This document shows, piece after piece, positions 47,091 through 57,782 of a stretch of 64,000 nt of DNA. Position 1 is the stretch's first letter. Each line of letters starts with the position of its first letter. The position numbers and the translations under genes were made by a program. The DNA lies in assembly GCA_016490735.1 (NCBI GenBank), contig JAEMWC010000345.1, positions 293,501-357,500 on the forward strand. The letters are read 5' to 3'. Under the pieces are notes generated by a model. The model was not told where the DNA came from, made no database searches, and saw nothing but the letters and a program-made list of their open reading frames with translations. The stretch is from Pachyseris speciosa. Its lineage: Eukaryota > Cnidaria > Anthozoa > Scleractinia > Pachyseridae.

Positions 47091-47884
47091 ATCAGCTCGT
47101 ACGAGAGTCAGTTATTAAATTTTGATTGAGCATAGCTTCAAAACCAATTAATTCCTCGAGGGATTTCGGCGTGTCAACAGGGCCTTTAATCACGAGTTTT
47201 TTTACCATCTAATTAGTTAACGAGTTGTTAAATGGCCTGTGGAAATATTTGAGCCCCCTTACGGAGCTCTTAGCTTAAGTGACGAGTGTTAGATTAACGT
47301 GTATTAGCGCAATATTGGATTTTAAACTCGGTGAAATTTAAATTTTGATATTTTTTACAGATTGTTATGAGTGTGTCGGGCTTATGTCGTGTGGCGAAAT
47401 AATTGAACGAGCGTTGCCAATTTTTTTTGCCATCTGCTAAAAAAGACGCGTACGCCGAATCACGAAAAACAACTACAGAACATAACGGCGGTTTGGAGCA
47501 TTAAAAGCACCAAACAAGCCCTCGACTAAAGAAAAATTCAATGTTTTAAATATATTTTTGTCTCTACAGGGCGACTTTTTTGCTGCATTTGTTTCAAATG
47601 TTTGTGTGCAGATTTCTTGTTGATTATAATGACCTCCCTCATAAAAAACACTCGGACAAACATAGGAACAAAACCCAATATTGTCGTCTTTCTACCTGTT
47701 AATCTTCAGACATTTGGTTGCTAGGTGTTTCGACATGAAGGAGCTCAAGAATGCACGCTACAGTTTGCATTCCTAAACAGGCTAATCTTAGACTGCAAAA
47801 CAAAAAACGAATGCCAAATTCACTGTGAAATGAACAAACAAAAAGCACTTTATGAAAGTAATGTTCCCGAACTCTCGTTTTAAC

Positions 47885-48605
47885 GATCAATGGCTACGAT
47901 TTCATTTACTGACTGAAAAGTTGGAACAATCTTGTACAGCATAGTAAAAAGCACCACTGGAAAGTACTGCTCAGTAGCTTTCATATGAATGGTCACACTT
48001 TAGGATTTCATCCACAAACTCAAAAGTTAGATCCACCTTGTACAGCATAATAAACAGCACCACAGGAAAGTACTGCTCAGTAGCTTTCATATGAATGGTC
48101 ACACTTAAGGATTTTATCTACAGACTCAAAAGTTACAACCACCTTGTACAGCATAATAAACAGCACCACAGGAAAGTACTGCTCAGTAGCTTTCATATGA
48201 ATGGTCGCACTTAAGGATTTCATCCACAGACTCAAAAGTTAGAACCACCTTTGCACAGTACAATAAACGACACCACGGGAAATTACTGCTTAGCAGCTTT
48301 GATTTGAATGAGTGCACTTTAATATTTCAATTACAGTATCAAAAGTTAGAGCCATGTTGAACCTGATCGTAGACGGCCGAATATTACAGGAAAATACAGC
48401 TCAATAGCTTTCATTGAACGATCATACTTAACGATTTCATTCATAACGTCAAAAATTGGAACCGTTTTTATGGTTCAACATAAAGTTAGTTCATTTGACC
48501 ACAGCCACGCCGTAAGATTCTAACCATATAGACTCAAAAGTTAGAACCACCTTGTACAGCATAACAAACAGCACCATAGTAAAGTACACTTTAGTAGCTT
48601 GTTGG
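47885..48605 (-). repeat. 106-bp satellite array, 4 clear units plus decayed ones
   Basis: The landmark ACTSAAAAG(TT) is at 47912, 48018, 48124 and 48230, spaced 106 bp, then decays at 48337 and about 48450, with another fragment at 48529-48600. Same orientation as the 41.4-42.4 kb array. Confidence 0.93.
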
Positions 48606-48609
48606 ATTC

Positions 48610-49424
48610 TATCCAAAGACATTAGTTAAAGAAACATCTGTCCCTGGGATATAATCAGAACTACTTATTAAGAACGTCTCGTGTCGGAAACAAGAGGCCA
48701 ATCATTTATGAGATTGAACTCTTAAAACGTGTGAAAGCCGCTTCAGTTTTACCAATAAATCCCTGATTGTTTTTCCGACTCTTTTGAAAATGTTCAAAGC
48801 GGAAGTATAAACCGCTAATGAGGCCGGGTATTGAATTAAATGCAGAAGAAACTCATTAATTTTCAAGTCGCGTACACTGGGTGAGCCTTAATCGAACACC
48901 TGGTGTGCAATCGACGGTCCGTAACAGCGGCAAACTCGTTCTCACGCCCCTCTACTTTCTCTTTCGAGTCGGATCGCTCACTTACCATAGCGCGTACATT
49001 CTTGCTTTATAAAAAGCTTTTTACAAGGTCGTTGAGGTTTAGATTGACCAAAATCTTAAGAACAGACAAAGATCGTACCCTTAAGAGGTAGAAAAATGTT
49101 TATTTTTACACCACTTTTTGAATCAAGCGACAAACATGCAATAACTGCATAACTTTCTATCGATCTTTGTTAAACAAGGCAGGTATGTCCATAGAAAAGG
49201 TCTAAAAAGTTGTAAAATGTTGCATCGATGCTAGTCAAGCAAGAATGCCGAAATAGTTTGATACACTCTTTTTTTTTCTTCTAATTTTGGTGCTGAGGCG
49301 GAACATTCTTATGTTTGAAACGTTCTTAATATGTTCTTTAAGTTGTGTGGTATAATAATAATAAGAATAATAATCTTGATCAAAAACGATTTCTTGAAAC
49401 AGAAGCAAGCAAATATTAACGTTA
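48610..49424. other. Intergenic, nothing recognised
   Basis: AT-rich sequence with short unrecognised ORFs only. Confidence 0.35.
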
Positions 49425-49925
49425 AAAGCCGACGTTTCGGCGTCATCATGACACCATTCTCAAGGCAAAATGAATAAATAATGCGAAGATTTGATTTCTA
49501 TAGTCTACAAATTAACATAATAACAAAGGGTCACAAGTTCTTCAAGTGAATACCTTTGCCCGAATCGAGTCCGTTTGCACGTTTAGGGATGGTTTGAGTT
49601 TTCTTATAAAAAGCATCTCCTTAATTAGGCAATCAAATTTGTTAGAACCTCTAGTGAGCAAGTGAAATTGTTCTGAAAGAAAAGATGGTACGTTCGAGTT
49701 ATGCTCGCTAAAATAATGTTTATAAATTGACGACGATTTTTGTTTGTGTCCATCAACGCGTTCGTGGAGGTGGCCGCGAGTGTAACCAACATATCCTGCA
49801 TCGCACAGGTTACATTGAAATTTATAAACTAAACATTTTTGGTTAACAATGGCTGGCTTGACTTCTCGAAATTTAACGTCTTCGTCAAGTTTTCTGCTGA
49901 TGAACACAGGCTAAATTGTGGTCTT
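49425..49925 (-). mobile_element. Penelope-like element, 5'-truncated, GIY-YIG end
   Basis: The minus frame 49542-49907 (121 aa) has KFQCNLCDAGYVGYTRGHLH followed by HKQ...YKHYFSEHN, a C-x2-C plus GIY-YIG endonuclease core as found at the C-terminus of Penelope-like ORFs. Downstream, a short 3' stretch carries GCCGAAACGTCGGC. The RT domain is missing, so the copy is dead. Confidence 0.8.
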
Positions 49926-50776
49926 GGTTTTTGAGATGAGGGCTGTGAGACGTTTTTTCACTACATTAGATCAGGTCTCTGCTAATGTAGTGAAAAAAGG
50001 TTAGTTGTTCATGTAAGCCACCGTATATTGTCCTGACATATGTTGTATTTGTACACTACAATGGTTTCTTGGGTGTCCTGTGTACCAAAAGATTCCTTTG
50101 GACGGGACAACCTTTTCGTCGCCATTTTGAATTCCTAAAATGCCCTTGCGATACTGCCCACCTCGTGGTTTAATTTCGCTGTTTGCTGTTTAAAGATGGA
50201 ATGCTAGAGACTAATCAGCGGTCAGAAAAGAGGACATGGAGGTCTTAAAAGCGGCGAAAGGCCGTTTCGCGTTTAGATTCCCCGATTTCCAAAACACAAC
50301 CTACAAAATTCCTAACGGTGGACTTAAGGATGCTGCTGGACAGTAAAATTTTAATCTGCTTTTTACGAATTGTTTGAGTGATGATTTGAGCTGAAATAGT
50401 ATGATAAAATTATCTGTATTTTGGCCGGCTTGCAAATGTTTGCAAAACGGCACTGTTTGCCATCCGAGTGATCGTTTGCAGGTAGGCGAAGCATGTACAT
50501 GTGCACAGACAACATGTTTGCACGTACGCAAGAAAACCGAAAGCTTTTTTGCTCCTATAAGCAAATTTAATGTTGATTTGAATACACTCTTGGTTGGAAG
50601 AACTTTTCGTCTTTGTTATTCATAGCTGCGATCGGTAAGCCGGAAGCGAAGATGTGTGTTGTGTTGACATGAACTGAACATTTGCATATGTAGTTGTCAT
50701 GAGATACCCTAGTGGTTTCAAGATCGAAGGTTACTTGATAGGCAACACAGCTTGTAAATTGATTTCGAACGCACCC
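49926..50776. other. Intergenic, nothing recognised
   Basis: A small inverted repeat around 49955-50000 (TTTTTTCACTACATTAG...CTAATGTAGTGAAAAAA) is visible; otherwise only content-free ORFs. Confidence 0.4.
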
Positions 50777-51060
50777 CGGGGGTTCTCCCTATAATGGCCT
50801 ATACGGGGAGGCTCCGCCCGAAAGGGGTACCTTTTTCACGCTTCAGGTATATGAAAGGGTAGGGATTTCACGACTCGAAGTATATGAAAGGGTAGGGAAA
50901 TCTGTCATTTAGGTATATTAAAGGGCTTTTCATTAAAATAATTCGAACACACATACCTTATGACTGTACTGTTCCAGTGGAAGGTATATGAAAGGGGTAC
51001 CATTTGTCAATGGAAGGTATACGAAAGGGGTTCCTTTTCTGTCAAAAATGGTACATTTTT
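50777..51060 (+). repeat. GTATATGAAAGGG minisatellite element, left arm
   Basis: Same element as 25148-25695, beginning GGGGGTTCTCCCTATAATGG, with five degenerate copies of the GTATATGAAAGGG motif. The part up to about 50972 is the inverted partner of 53711-53949. Confidence 0.85.
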
Positions 51061-51089
51061 ATAAGTTATTAAAAGTATCTTATAATGTA

Positions 51090-51366
51090 ATAATAATCCC
51101 TTTATTTAAGTCTCAAATGTATTTAGCCGAGCACAGATGCTCTACTAACTGGGGAGACTAAATCAAATCAACTCTAAATAAATCAAATGAAATCAAATGT
51201 TGGTTTTTGGGGAGAGGGGAAAACCTGAGTACCCGGAGAAAAACCTCTCGGAACAGAGTTGAGAACCAACAAACTCAGCCCACATATGACGCCGAGTCCG
51301 GGAATCGAACCCTGTACACATTGGTGGAAGGCGAGCGCTGTCACCACTGCGCCAACCCTGCTCCCC
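51090..51366 (-). mobile_element. tRNA-derived SINE, family A
   Basis: Minus-strand head GGGGAGCAGGGTTGGCGCAG (box A), GGTTCGATTCCCGGACTCGG (box B), body CTCTGTTCCGAGAGGTTTTT, then an (AAATC)n-like stretch and AGAGCATCTGTGCTCGGCTA. The tRNA head touches the C-terminal end of the neighbouring LINE frame. Confidence 0.88.
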
Positions 51367-53480
51367 CATGTATTCTGGCGCGCACTGGTAACCAATGTAA
51401 TTCTGCAAGCAGAGGTGTTATATTACAGAACTTGGGCGCGCGATAAATAAGTCTTGCACTTGCATCCATAACACGTTGCAGTTTCCTAGTTTGATACCCC
51501 GGAATTCCATATAAAGGGCTATTACAATAGTCCAACCTACTACTAATAAAAGCATGAACTAGTTTTTCAGTTGATTCTCTGGATAGATATTTGCTAATAT
51601 GACGTATGTTGTACAAGTAATAGAAAGCACTGCTACATGTCTTTGTAATATGAGTTCCCATATCTAGATGCGCATCGAACCATGTGCCTAGATTGCGCGC
51701 AGAGACTACAGCAGAGACTTCAGCCTGTCCAACCTTGATGCTTTGGATTGAAACTTTTGAGAGCTGCTGGCGAGTACCTATAATCAGGAACTCAGTCTTG
51801 TCGTCACTGAGCATAAGCTGATCCTCTCTCATCCATGCTCGGACATCACAGATGCACTTCTGCATGGCAGATACAGCTTCAACTTCACTGAAAGTGTCAG
51901 ATGGCTTAAATGAAAAGTACAACTGTGTGTCGTCCGCATATGTGTGAACGGAGGGCAGATGGTGTTTTTAAATCTGACACAGCTTACTCACGTAGATGGT
52001 AAATAACCTTGGGAAACTCTACACATCAAATCAAATGGCTCAGAGAGAGTCCCGTTAATCGACACCTGCTGCGACCTGCCCTCAAAGTAACTCTCGAACC
52101 ATGAAAGTATTTTCCCGCGCAACCCAACTGTTGACCTCAATCGTTCTAGAAGGATCTCATGTTCGATGCTGTCGAATGCAGAGCTTAAGTCGAGAAGCAC
52201 CAACAACGTAACTTGACCTTTAACCATTGCCATTAGGAGATCGTTCTTCACCTTAAGTAGTGCGGTCTCATGCAGTACTATGATGTTGACGATTAGCACT
52301 TTGCAATTCTGAAAACAAACCATTGACTCGCATGTGCTCCTGTAATTGTACAGCAACCGCCTTCTCTGTAAGTTTGGACGTGAACTGTAAGTTACTCACA
52401 GGCCATAAGTTCTTGTTTATCAATATAAGACCAGATTTTTGGAACAGAGGATGCACTAATGCCTTTTTCCATTCGTCAGCGAAGTAACCATGCTGTAATG
52501 ATATGTTCACCATCCTAGTAATAACTGGAAGTAACTCCTCAATACAAAGCAACAAGATGGATGACGGGAAGGAGTCCAGGGCACATCTCTTCATGGAAGC
52601 CACAGCCATCTCTTCCTTACAGCCTCCTCAGAGAGAGATTTAAACTCTGATAGCGTGACAATGTCATCACTAGCTCGATGAATCGTGAGGCGCATACTCA
52701 GTATACGTAGAAACCGCATGAGGAACCGCGTTACCAGCTAACTTTGATCTTATAACAACTATTTTATGGATGAAGTATTCACCCATCTTATTTGCGAGAA
52801 CAGAGGCGTTAGTATGAGGTGGAAGAAACTTGTCCGCTAGCAGATTTAATAAACTCTTACTAGCCCAGAACAGCTTTGATTGGTCCGAACTGTTCTTGTC
52901 GATAAATTGCCTGTAATAAGTACATCTTGCTTCGTTCATCAGATGTATAACACAATTCCGCTTAACTTTAAACACTACTAGATCTGATGGGAGTCCACTT
53001 GTCCTCCATCTTCTCTCGGCCTTCCTCCTGTCCCTTCGAGCCTGAATTATATGATTATTAAACCATGGGGGCCTGGGTCGAGTGATGACAAGACGAGAAC
53101 AAACCGGCTCGTGTTCATCTAATAGCGATTTTAAAATCGTGTTATAACAGTCGAGCAGCATGTTCAAATCATCAGGCGGGTCTTGGTGTAGCTGGGAGTT
53201 ATGGATAACTTCTCTCAACTTGGTTATGTCGATTGGTTTGAGTTTCCTGTACTCAGCATGCTTAATTTTTGGCGCAAGCTTCGCCACCCTTAGCTTACAT
53301 ATCAAGGTAGCATGGCCTGCCGTGTAATAATTAAGTCTAAAGTGGGTGGGTCGTTTGACATGCTGGACCAGACCCATAGAGTTCAACAGGTCCTTGAGCC
53401 AGATGGTGTCAGCATCTGACGGAACGTCCATGTGAATATTAAAGGCGCCGCATATTAACAGTAACTCATTACACATGACT
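51367..53480 (-). mobile_element. CR1/L2-like LINE, 5'-truncated and frame-broken
   Basis: Transcript order: a post-endonuclease segment (53476-52670), RT fingers and palm (52609-52268), palm with LLDLSSAFDSIEH (52240-51990), catalytic YADD box (about 51922-51945), then thumb and C-terminal LLAELHWLPVRA ending at about 51367 where the SINE begins. Frames change near 52640, 52300 and 51960. The endonuclease N-terminus is absent. The class is judged from RT motifs; Jockey/RTE cannot be fully excluded. Confidence 0.85.
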
Positions 53481-53710
53481 AATGACTCGAGATAGTCCGA
53501 GAATTAATGAAAGAAAAAACTGGTATAGTATTTCAATAAATCAATGTGGACGTGACCAGGAAACCTAAGTATTTGAGTTAATTGTCCTGTTAGACCACAG
53601 TTTTACATTTCTTTTACCTTTATTTATACTACTCACAAAAAAAATAAAAGAAAATGAGAAAAATAAAGACATTCTTTGATGTATTTTTCATGTAGAATTC
53701 AATAAATTAA

Positions 53711-53949
53711 AACAGTACAGTCATAAGGTATGTGTGTTCGAACTATTTTAATGAAAGGCCCTTTTAAATACCTCAATGACATGTCTCCCTACCCTTTCAT
53801 ATACTTTGACTCGTGAAATCCCTATCCTTTCATAAACCTAAAGCGTTAGGGTAGAGTAATGTAATGCAAAGTAATGTAATGTAAAAAGGTACCCCTTTCG
53901 GGCGGAGCCTCCCCGTATAGGCCATTATAGGGAGTACCCCCCCCCCCCC
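53711..53949 (-). repeat. GTATATGAAAGGG minisatellite element, right (inverted) arm
   Basis: Reverse complement of the 50777-50972 arm from AACAGTACAGTCATAAGGTA to GGAGTACCCCC, with one extra stretch of about 30 bp (TAATGTAATG repeats). It ends in a C-homopolymer. Confidence 0.88.
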
Positions 53950-53959
53950 TTCACCCCGT

Positions 53960-54706
53960 CGGGGTTCTTAAGTGAATCTCAGCCTGGGTATGTTCTTAAA
54001 ATTTTGGTTAATCGCAACGTTTGTATAAGAAGGTTCTTATAAAAAGAAAAAAAAAAGAGTTTATAATACAGTACACAATGCTCTTTCACGAAACCACGTG
54101 AGTTGAGAACCTGTTAAGAATAAGTTTGAATAAAAAGAAAACTACACTGGGCTTATATATGTTGAACGTATTGATTGGATAGGGTAGATATGTTGTATTG
54201 CATGGCATAAAATAGTTATCCAAAGTTTTCTCAGGGTATACCAAAGAATTTCCCTCAATCCACTTGCATTTTTTTTTGGTGTACACGAGAGCCGTTTAGT
54301 GCCATACTAAGAAAATACGAGTGATATCTTTAGTGGGATATTCGATCTGCGGTATAGCACGGAAAAGCATTGCATATATCAGTTAGTTCCTATAAATTAA
54401 AATTCTTTATGGCCAGATTTCAGATAGTAATCGCCAAACAAGGCCAGAATCATAAATAAATTACGACCGAAACTTTTGTCTTGTAGACACATTACTGAAT
54501 TTTGTTATCGTGATTGACTCGGGAATAAAGTGAACAGAGAGAAATCGGGGCCACACAACGAAATGCTCAATATGTTGTTCCAAGCGTAAAGGAGTCCGAA
54601 CTTACAAGCTCACAGTTACCACTTGTCAACTTTGGAACAGCTTAAGTTTGGAACTAAGGAATTCTGCATCATTAGCCGTCATTTAAGAACAATTAAGACT
54701 AGTCAG
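53960..54706. other. Intergenic, nothing recognised
   Basis: AT-rich, short ORFs only. Confidence 0.35.
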
Positions 54707-54710
54707 TTCA

Positions 54711-54962
54711 TATGTCGGGAAAATCCCAGACGATCGGGGATTTCATCGTTTCCCGATCATCCCAGATTATGCCGGTTAAAAACTGGAGATCGTAGACATC
54801 CCTGATCGTCTTGGATGTTCGGGGACAAATCGGGAAAATCGGGAAGGTTTCTATTTTGCCGATGCGTCCCAGATTTCTGCGTTGGTCGTTATTATCTCAG
54901 CATAAATCTGGGACGGTTGGGAAATAGTGAAATCTCCGATCGTCTGGGATTTTCCCGACATA
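54711..54962. mobile_element. Mariner-like MITE
   Basis: TGTCGGGAAAATCCCAGACG at the left is inverted as CGTCTGGGATTTTCCCGACA at the right, both flanked by TA, the Tc1/mariner target. Inner stems (GATCGGGGATTTCA/TGAAATCTCCGATC) continue the fold. Confidence 0.85.
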
Positions 54963-55019
54963 TAAAAACCAGGCTTTATAGAAACAATCTTTTTGATGTA
55001 CAACAGGGACTACATCATT

Positions 55020-55255
55020 TTATAGTTTAACATTTGATTTATTATTTGCTGTCCAGTTACATTTTGTTATAATTCTTATTCTTAGTGAGATAGACATTTC
55101 TTAGTTTTATTGATAGACATGTTAAAATTTAACACTCATTTTTATTTTTAGCTCTTACATTTCTATGTACACTTCGATAGAGGGCCACACGTTTATTAGT
55201 TGCCTCAACTATTCCGTGGCACCCTTTTAAATAAAGTGTATTATTATTATTATTA

Positions 55256-55321
<66 letters not shown>
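55020..55321 (+). repeat. LINE-like 3' tail ending in (ATT)n
   Basis: The segment ending GTGGCACCCTTTTAAATAAAGT followed by about 25 ATT units looks like the 3' end of a non-LTR element with its microsatellite tail. No ORF is left. Confidence 0.55.
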
Positions 55322-55322
<1 letters not shown>

Positions 55323-55549
55323 GCTACTGTGGGCCTTCGGAAAATGTTACAATCTTGGCCAAAACTAGTCGGGGAAAAAAAAAACTGAAAGATAGTCTAG
55401 TTTTCCCGGTTGAGATGTCGTGTTGCATTCACTCAGGTCTCTAATCTTGACAGCTTGTTTCAGACTCGCGCTGTAAATTAGGTGAAATAGGTGAAATAAT
55501 CCAATTTTTCCATCAGACTAGATCAAGTTTTCTGGAACTAGCGTGGGAT

Positions 55550-55692
55550 GAACTACCGTGGCAGATGTACCACCGTGACATGAACTACAATGGGATGAAC
55601 CATCGTGGAATGAACCACCGTGACATGATCCACCGTGACATCGACATGAACCACCCTAACGTGAACCTCCGTGACAGGAAACATCGTGACAT
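55550..55692 (+). repeat. Degenerate minisatellite (ATGAACCACCGTGAC) just 5' of NEIL1
   Basis: About nine imperfect 15-18-bp units of GATGAACCACCGTGACA end roughly 100 bp upstream of the NEIL1 start codon, in its promoter or 5' UTR. The Met/Asn/His frame through it is a repeat artefact. Confidence 0.8.
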
Positions 55693-55788
55693 GAATAGAC
55701 TGGTAGAAACGCCTGGCAGATTTTCGTGTTATGCAAGACTCTTCTTCACTGGTCTGTAATTTCTGCACAATTTTTGGAGGATTCAACC

Positions 55789-57750
55789 ATGCCAGAAGGG
55801 CCTGAACTTTACAAAAACAGCCAGATGGTAAATGAAGTTTGCAAAGGACGCATTTTCAGCGGGAAGATTGTGAAATCAGCTGTGAGCACCAAGAATCCAG
55901 ATGTCATATTTCCCGCCCGTACGTACGCCATCCATGCGGAGTCGAGGGGAAAAGAAATGGCGCTTATTTTGACTTCACTTGACCCTGATTGCTCGACAAA
56001 GGCATTCAGACAGGAGAAGGAATGCAAACCGAGGCGACTGAGGATTCTTTTTAGGTTTGGGATGTCTGGCAAGTTCAGTTTTGGTTCAGTAAAAGACATT
56101 CATAAACACGCACACTTAAACTTCTACACCAAGGAAAAGCCTTTGATGGTCCTGAGCTTTGTTGATGTCAGGAGGTATGTGTTCCATTTTTCCTATTTCT
56201 GTGGAATGGTAAAATTTATATGACACCAAGACAAACTGCCTAGTGCAGGGCCGCCATTAATTTGGTTATTAAAAGCAGTGCCTTCATACAGTCAAATCTC
56301 CCATGAGCGGATGTTGGTGTTCAATTTTTTCCTTGGTTCAATTTTTGTTGTCCTTTGTTTTGAAGTCATTATCATACATTACAATACACAAGAACAAAAG
56401 AAATAAAAATTGAACTAAGGGTAAAATTGAACTACAACAAAGACACCTTAATTGGATGAGCATTGGTGTTCACTTATTGGAGGCGTCCACTTACAGCAGG
56501 TTATAAATGTAGGATTTCAGTGGAGAAATCACTGGAACCATGGTTTGTTGGGGTCTGCTTATGAGGCATTTCCTCAGGAGGTGTCTATAAGCAGTGGTTT
56601 GACCACTGGGGTCTTTGAACTATTAAGGGCTGCCTTGCTCAACCTCCCCCACCCCAATTTGGTAACATAGAATGCAGTCATTTAAAATATTTGCATTTGT
56701 TGACAAGCAATGCTTGACCATTCAAGCTATAGAATCTGTAAGGTTTGATTGAAGTTTGAGATTGATTGGCGCATAAGTACTTGTCATGAATGTATCATCG
56801 GTGCTTTCTGGCTGATTTCTGTTTGTAGCGTTTGATGATGGGCCCTGCACACAACTGCTGCTACAAAGGCCTGGAGAGAGGCCCTGCCAGGGGAGAGTCC
56901 CATGTTGCTTGTCTAAATTTTGAAATCTCCCATGTCGATGTTTAAATCACTAATTCTTGGCTTTGATGCCTCTGTCGGTATTTTGCCAGGAATGATGTCG
57001 CCTGTCAGGATTTTATTTTCTGTGCTGTCGCTACTTTTTGGGCCATGTCGCATGTTGAAATTTACCCTGGCAGGGCCTCTGGAGAGTTGTTTGGATTGTA
57101 CTTCCTTTTGGTTTTAAATCAATGTTTCCTTTCTCCTAGAGGGAATACTTTTGTAACACATGCCCCACCTACCCAGAACTGGTTGGTTTAGAGATACCAG
57201 CCATTGGCCTTTTTCAGTACCAGGATCAATAATTAAAACCAGCCCTGCAAAGAAATCAGTTGTGGTGGTGCTTGTCCAGCAAATGCCATACTTAGATGTT
57301 AGACTCATTGCATTTATATGTAGGTTTGGAGCATTTTTTAGATGTTGGGTGTTCATTTCTTATCCTACCTACCCAACCCTCCCACACAAGTACTAGTCCA
57401 TTTGAGGTGTAGTGAGGTCAAGGAGGCGGTATGGTCAAATGGTCTGACTTGTATTCCATATTACCCAGTTTAAGTCCTGATCTGACCACTAGCTGTGAGT
57501 TGTTCCTTGGTAGTCTCAAGTTTACAGGTAATACCTTGGTAAGTCTCAAATCTTTCTAGCCGAGCACATGTGCTCTACTAATTGGGTAGACTAAATCAGA
57601 TCAACTCTAAATCAAATCAAATCAAATCAAATGTTGGTTTTTGGGGAGAGGGGAACACCGGAGTACCCAGCGAAAAACCTCTTGGAGCAGAGTAGAGAAC
57701 CAACAAACTCAGCCCACTTATGACGCTGAGTCCGGGAATCGAATCTGGGA

Positions 57751-57782
<32 letters not shown>

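Larger units (their letters stand above)
46171..47880. other. 5' flank of the HLH gene, no coding gene
   Basis: No ORF of interest. It contains E-boxes CAGCTG (46318-46323), CAGGTG (46480-46485) and CACGTG (47051-47056) and the two CSL-type sites listed separately. The promoter of the HLH gene should lie in the first few hundred bases. Confidence 0.5.

Noticed and set aside
51300..51366. tRNA-like box A and box B
   Set aside because: The head is followed by the common SINE body and occurs with the same body at four places; cloverleaf arms are degraded, so not a tRNA gene.
55553..55786. Val/His-rich and Met/Asn/His-rich frames
   Set aside because: Translations of the minisatellite upstream of NEIL1, not conserved protein.
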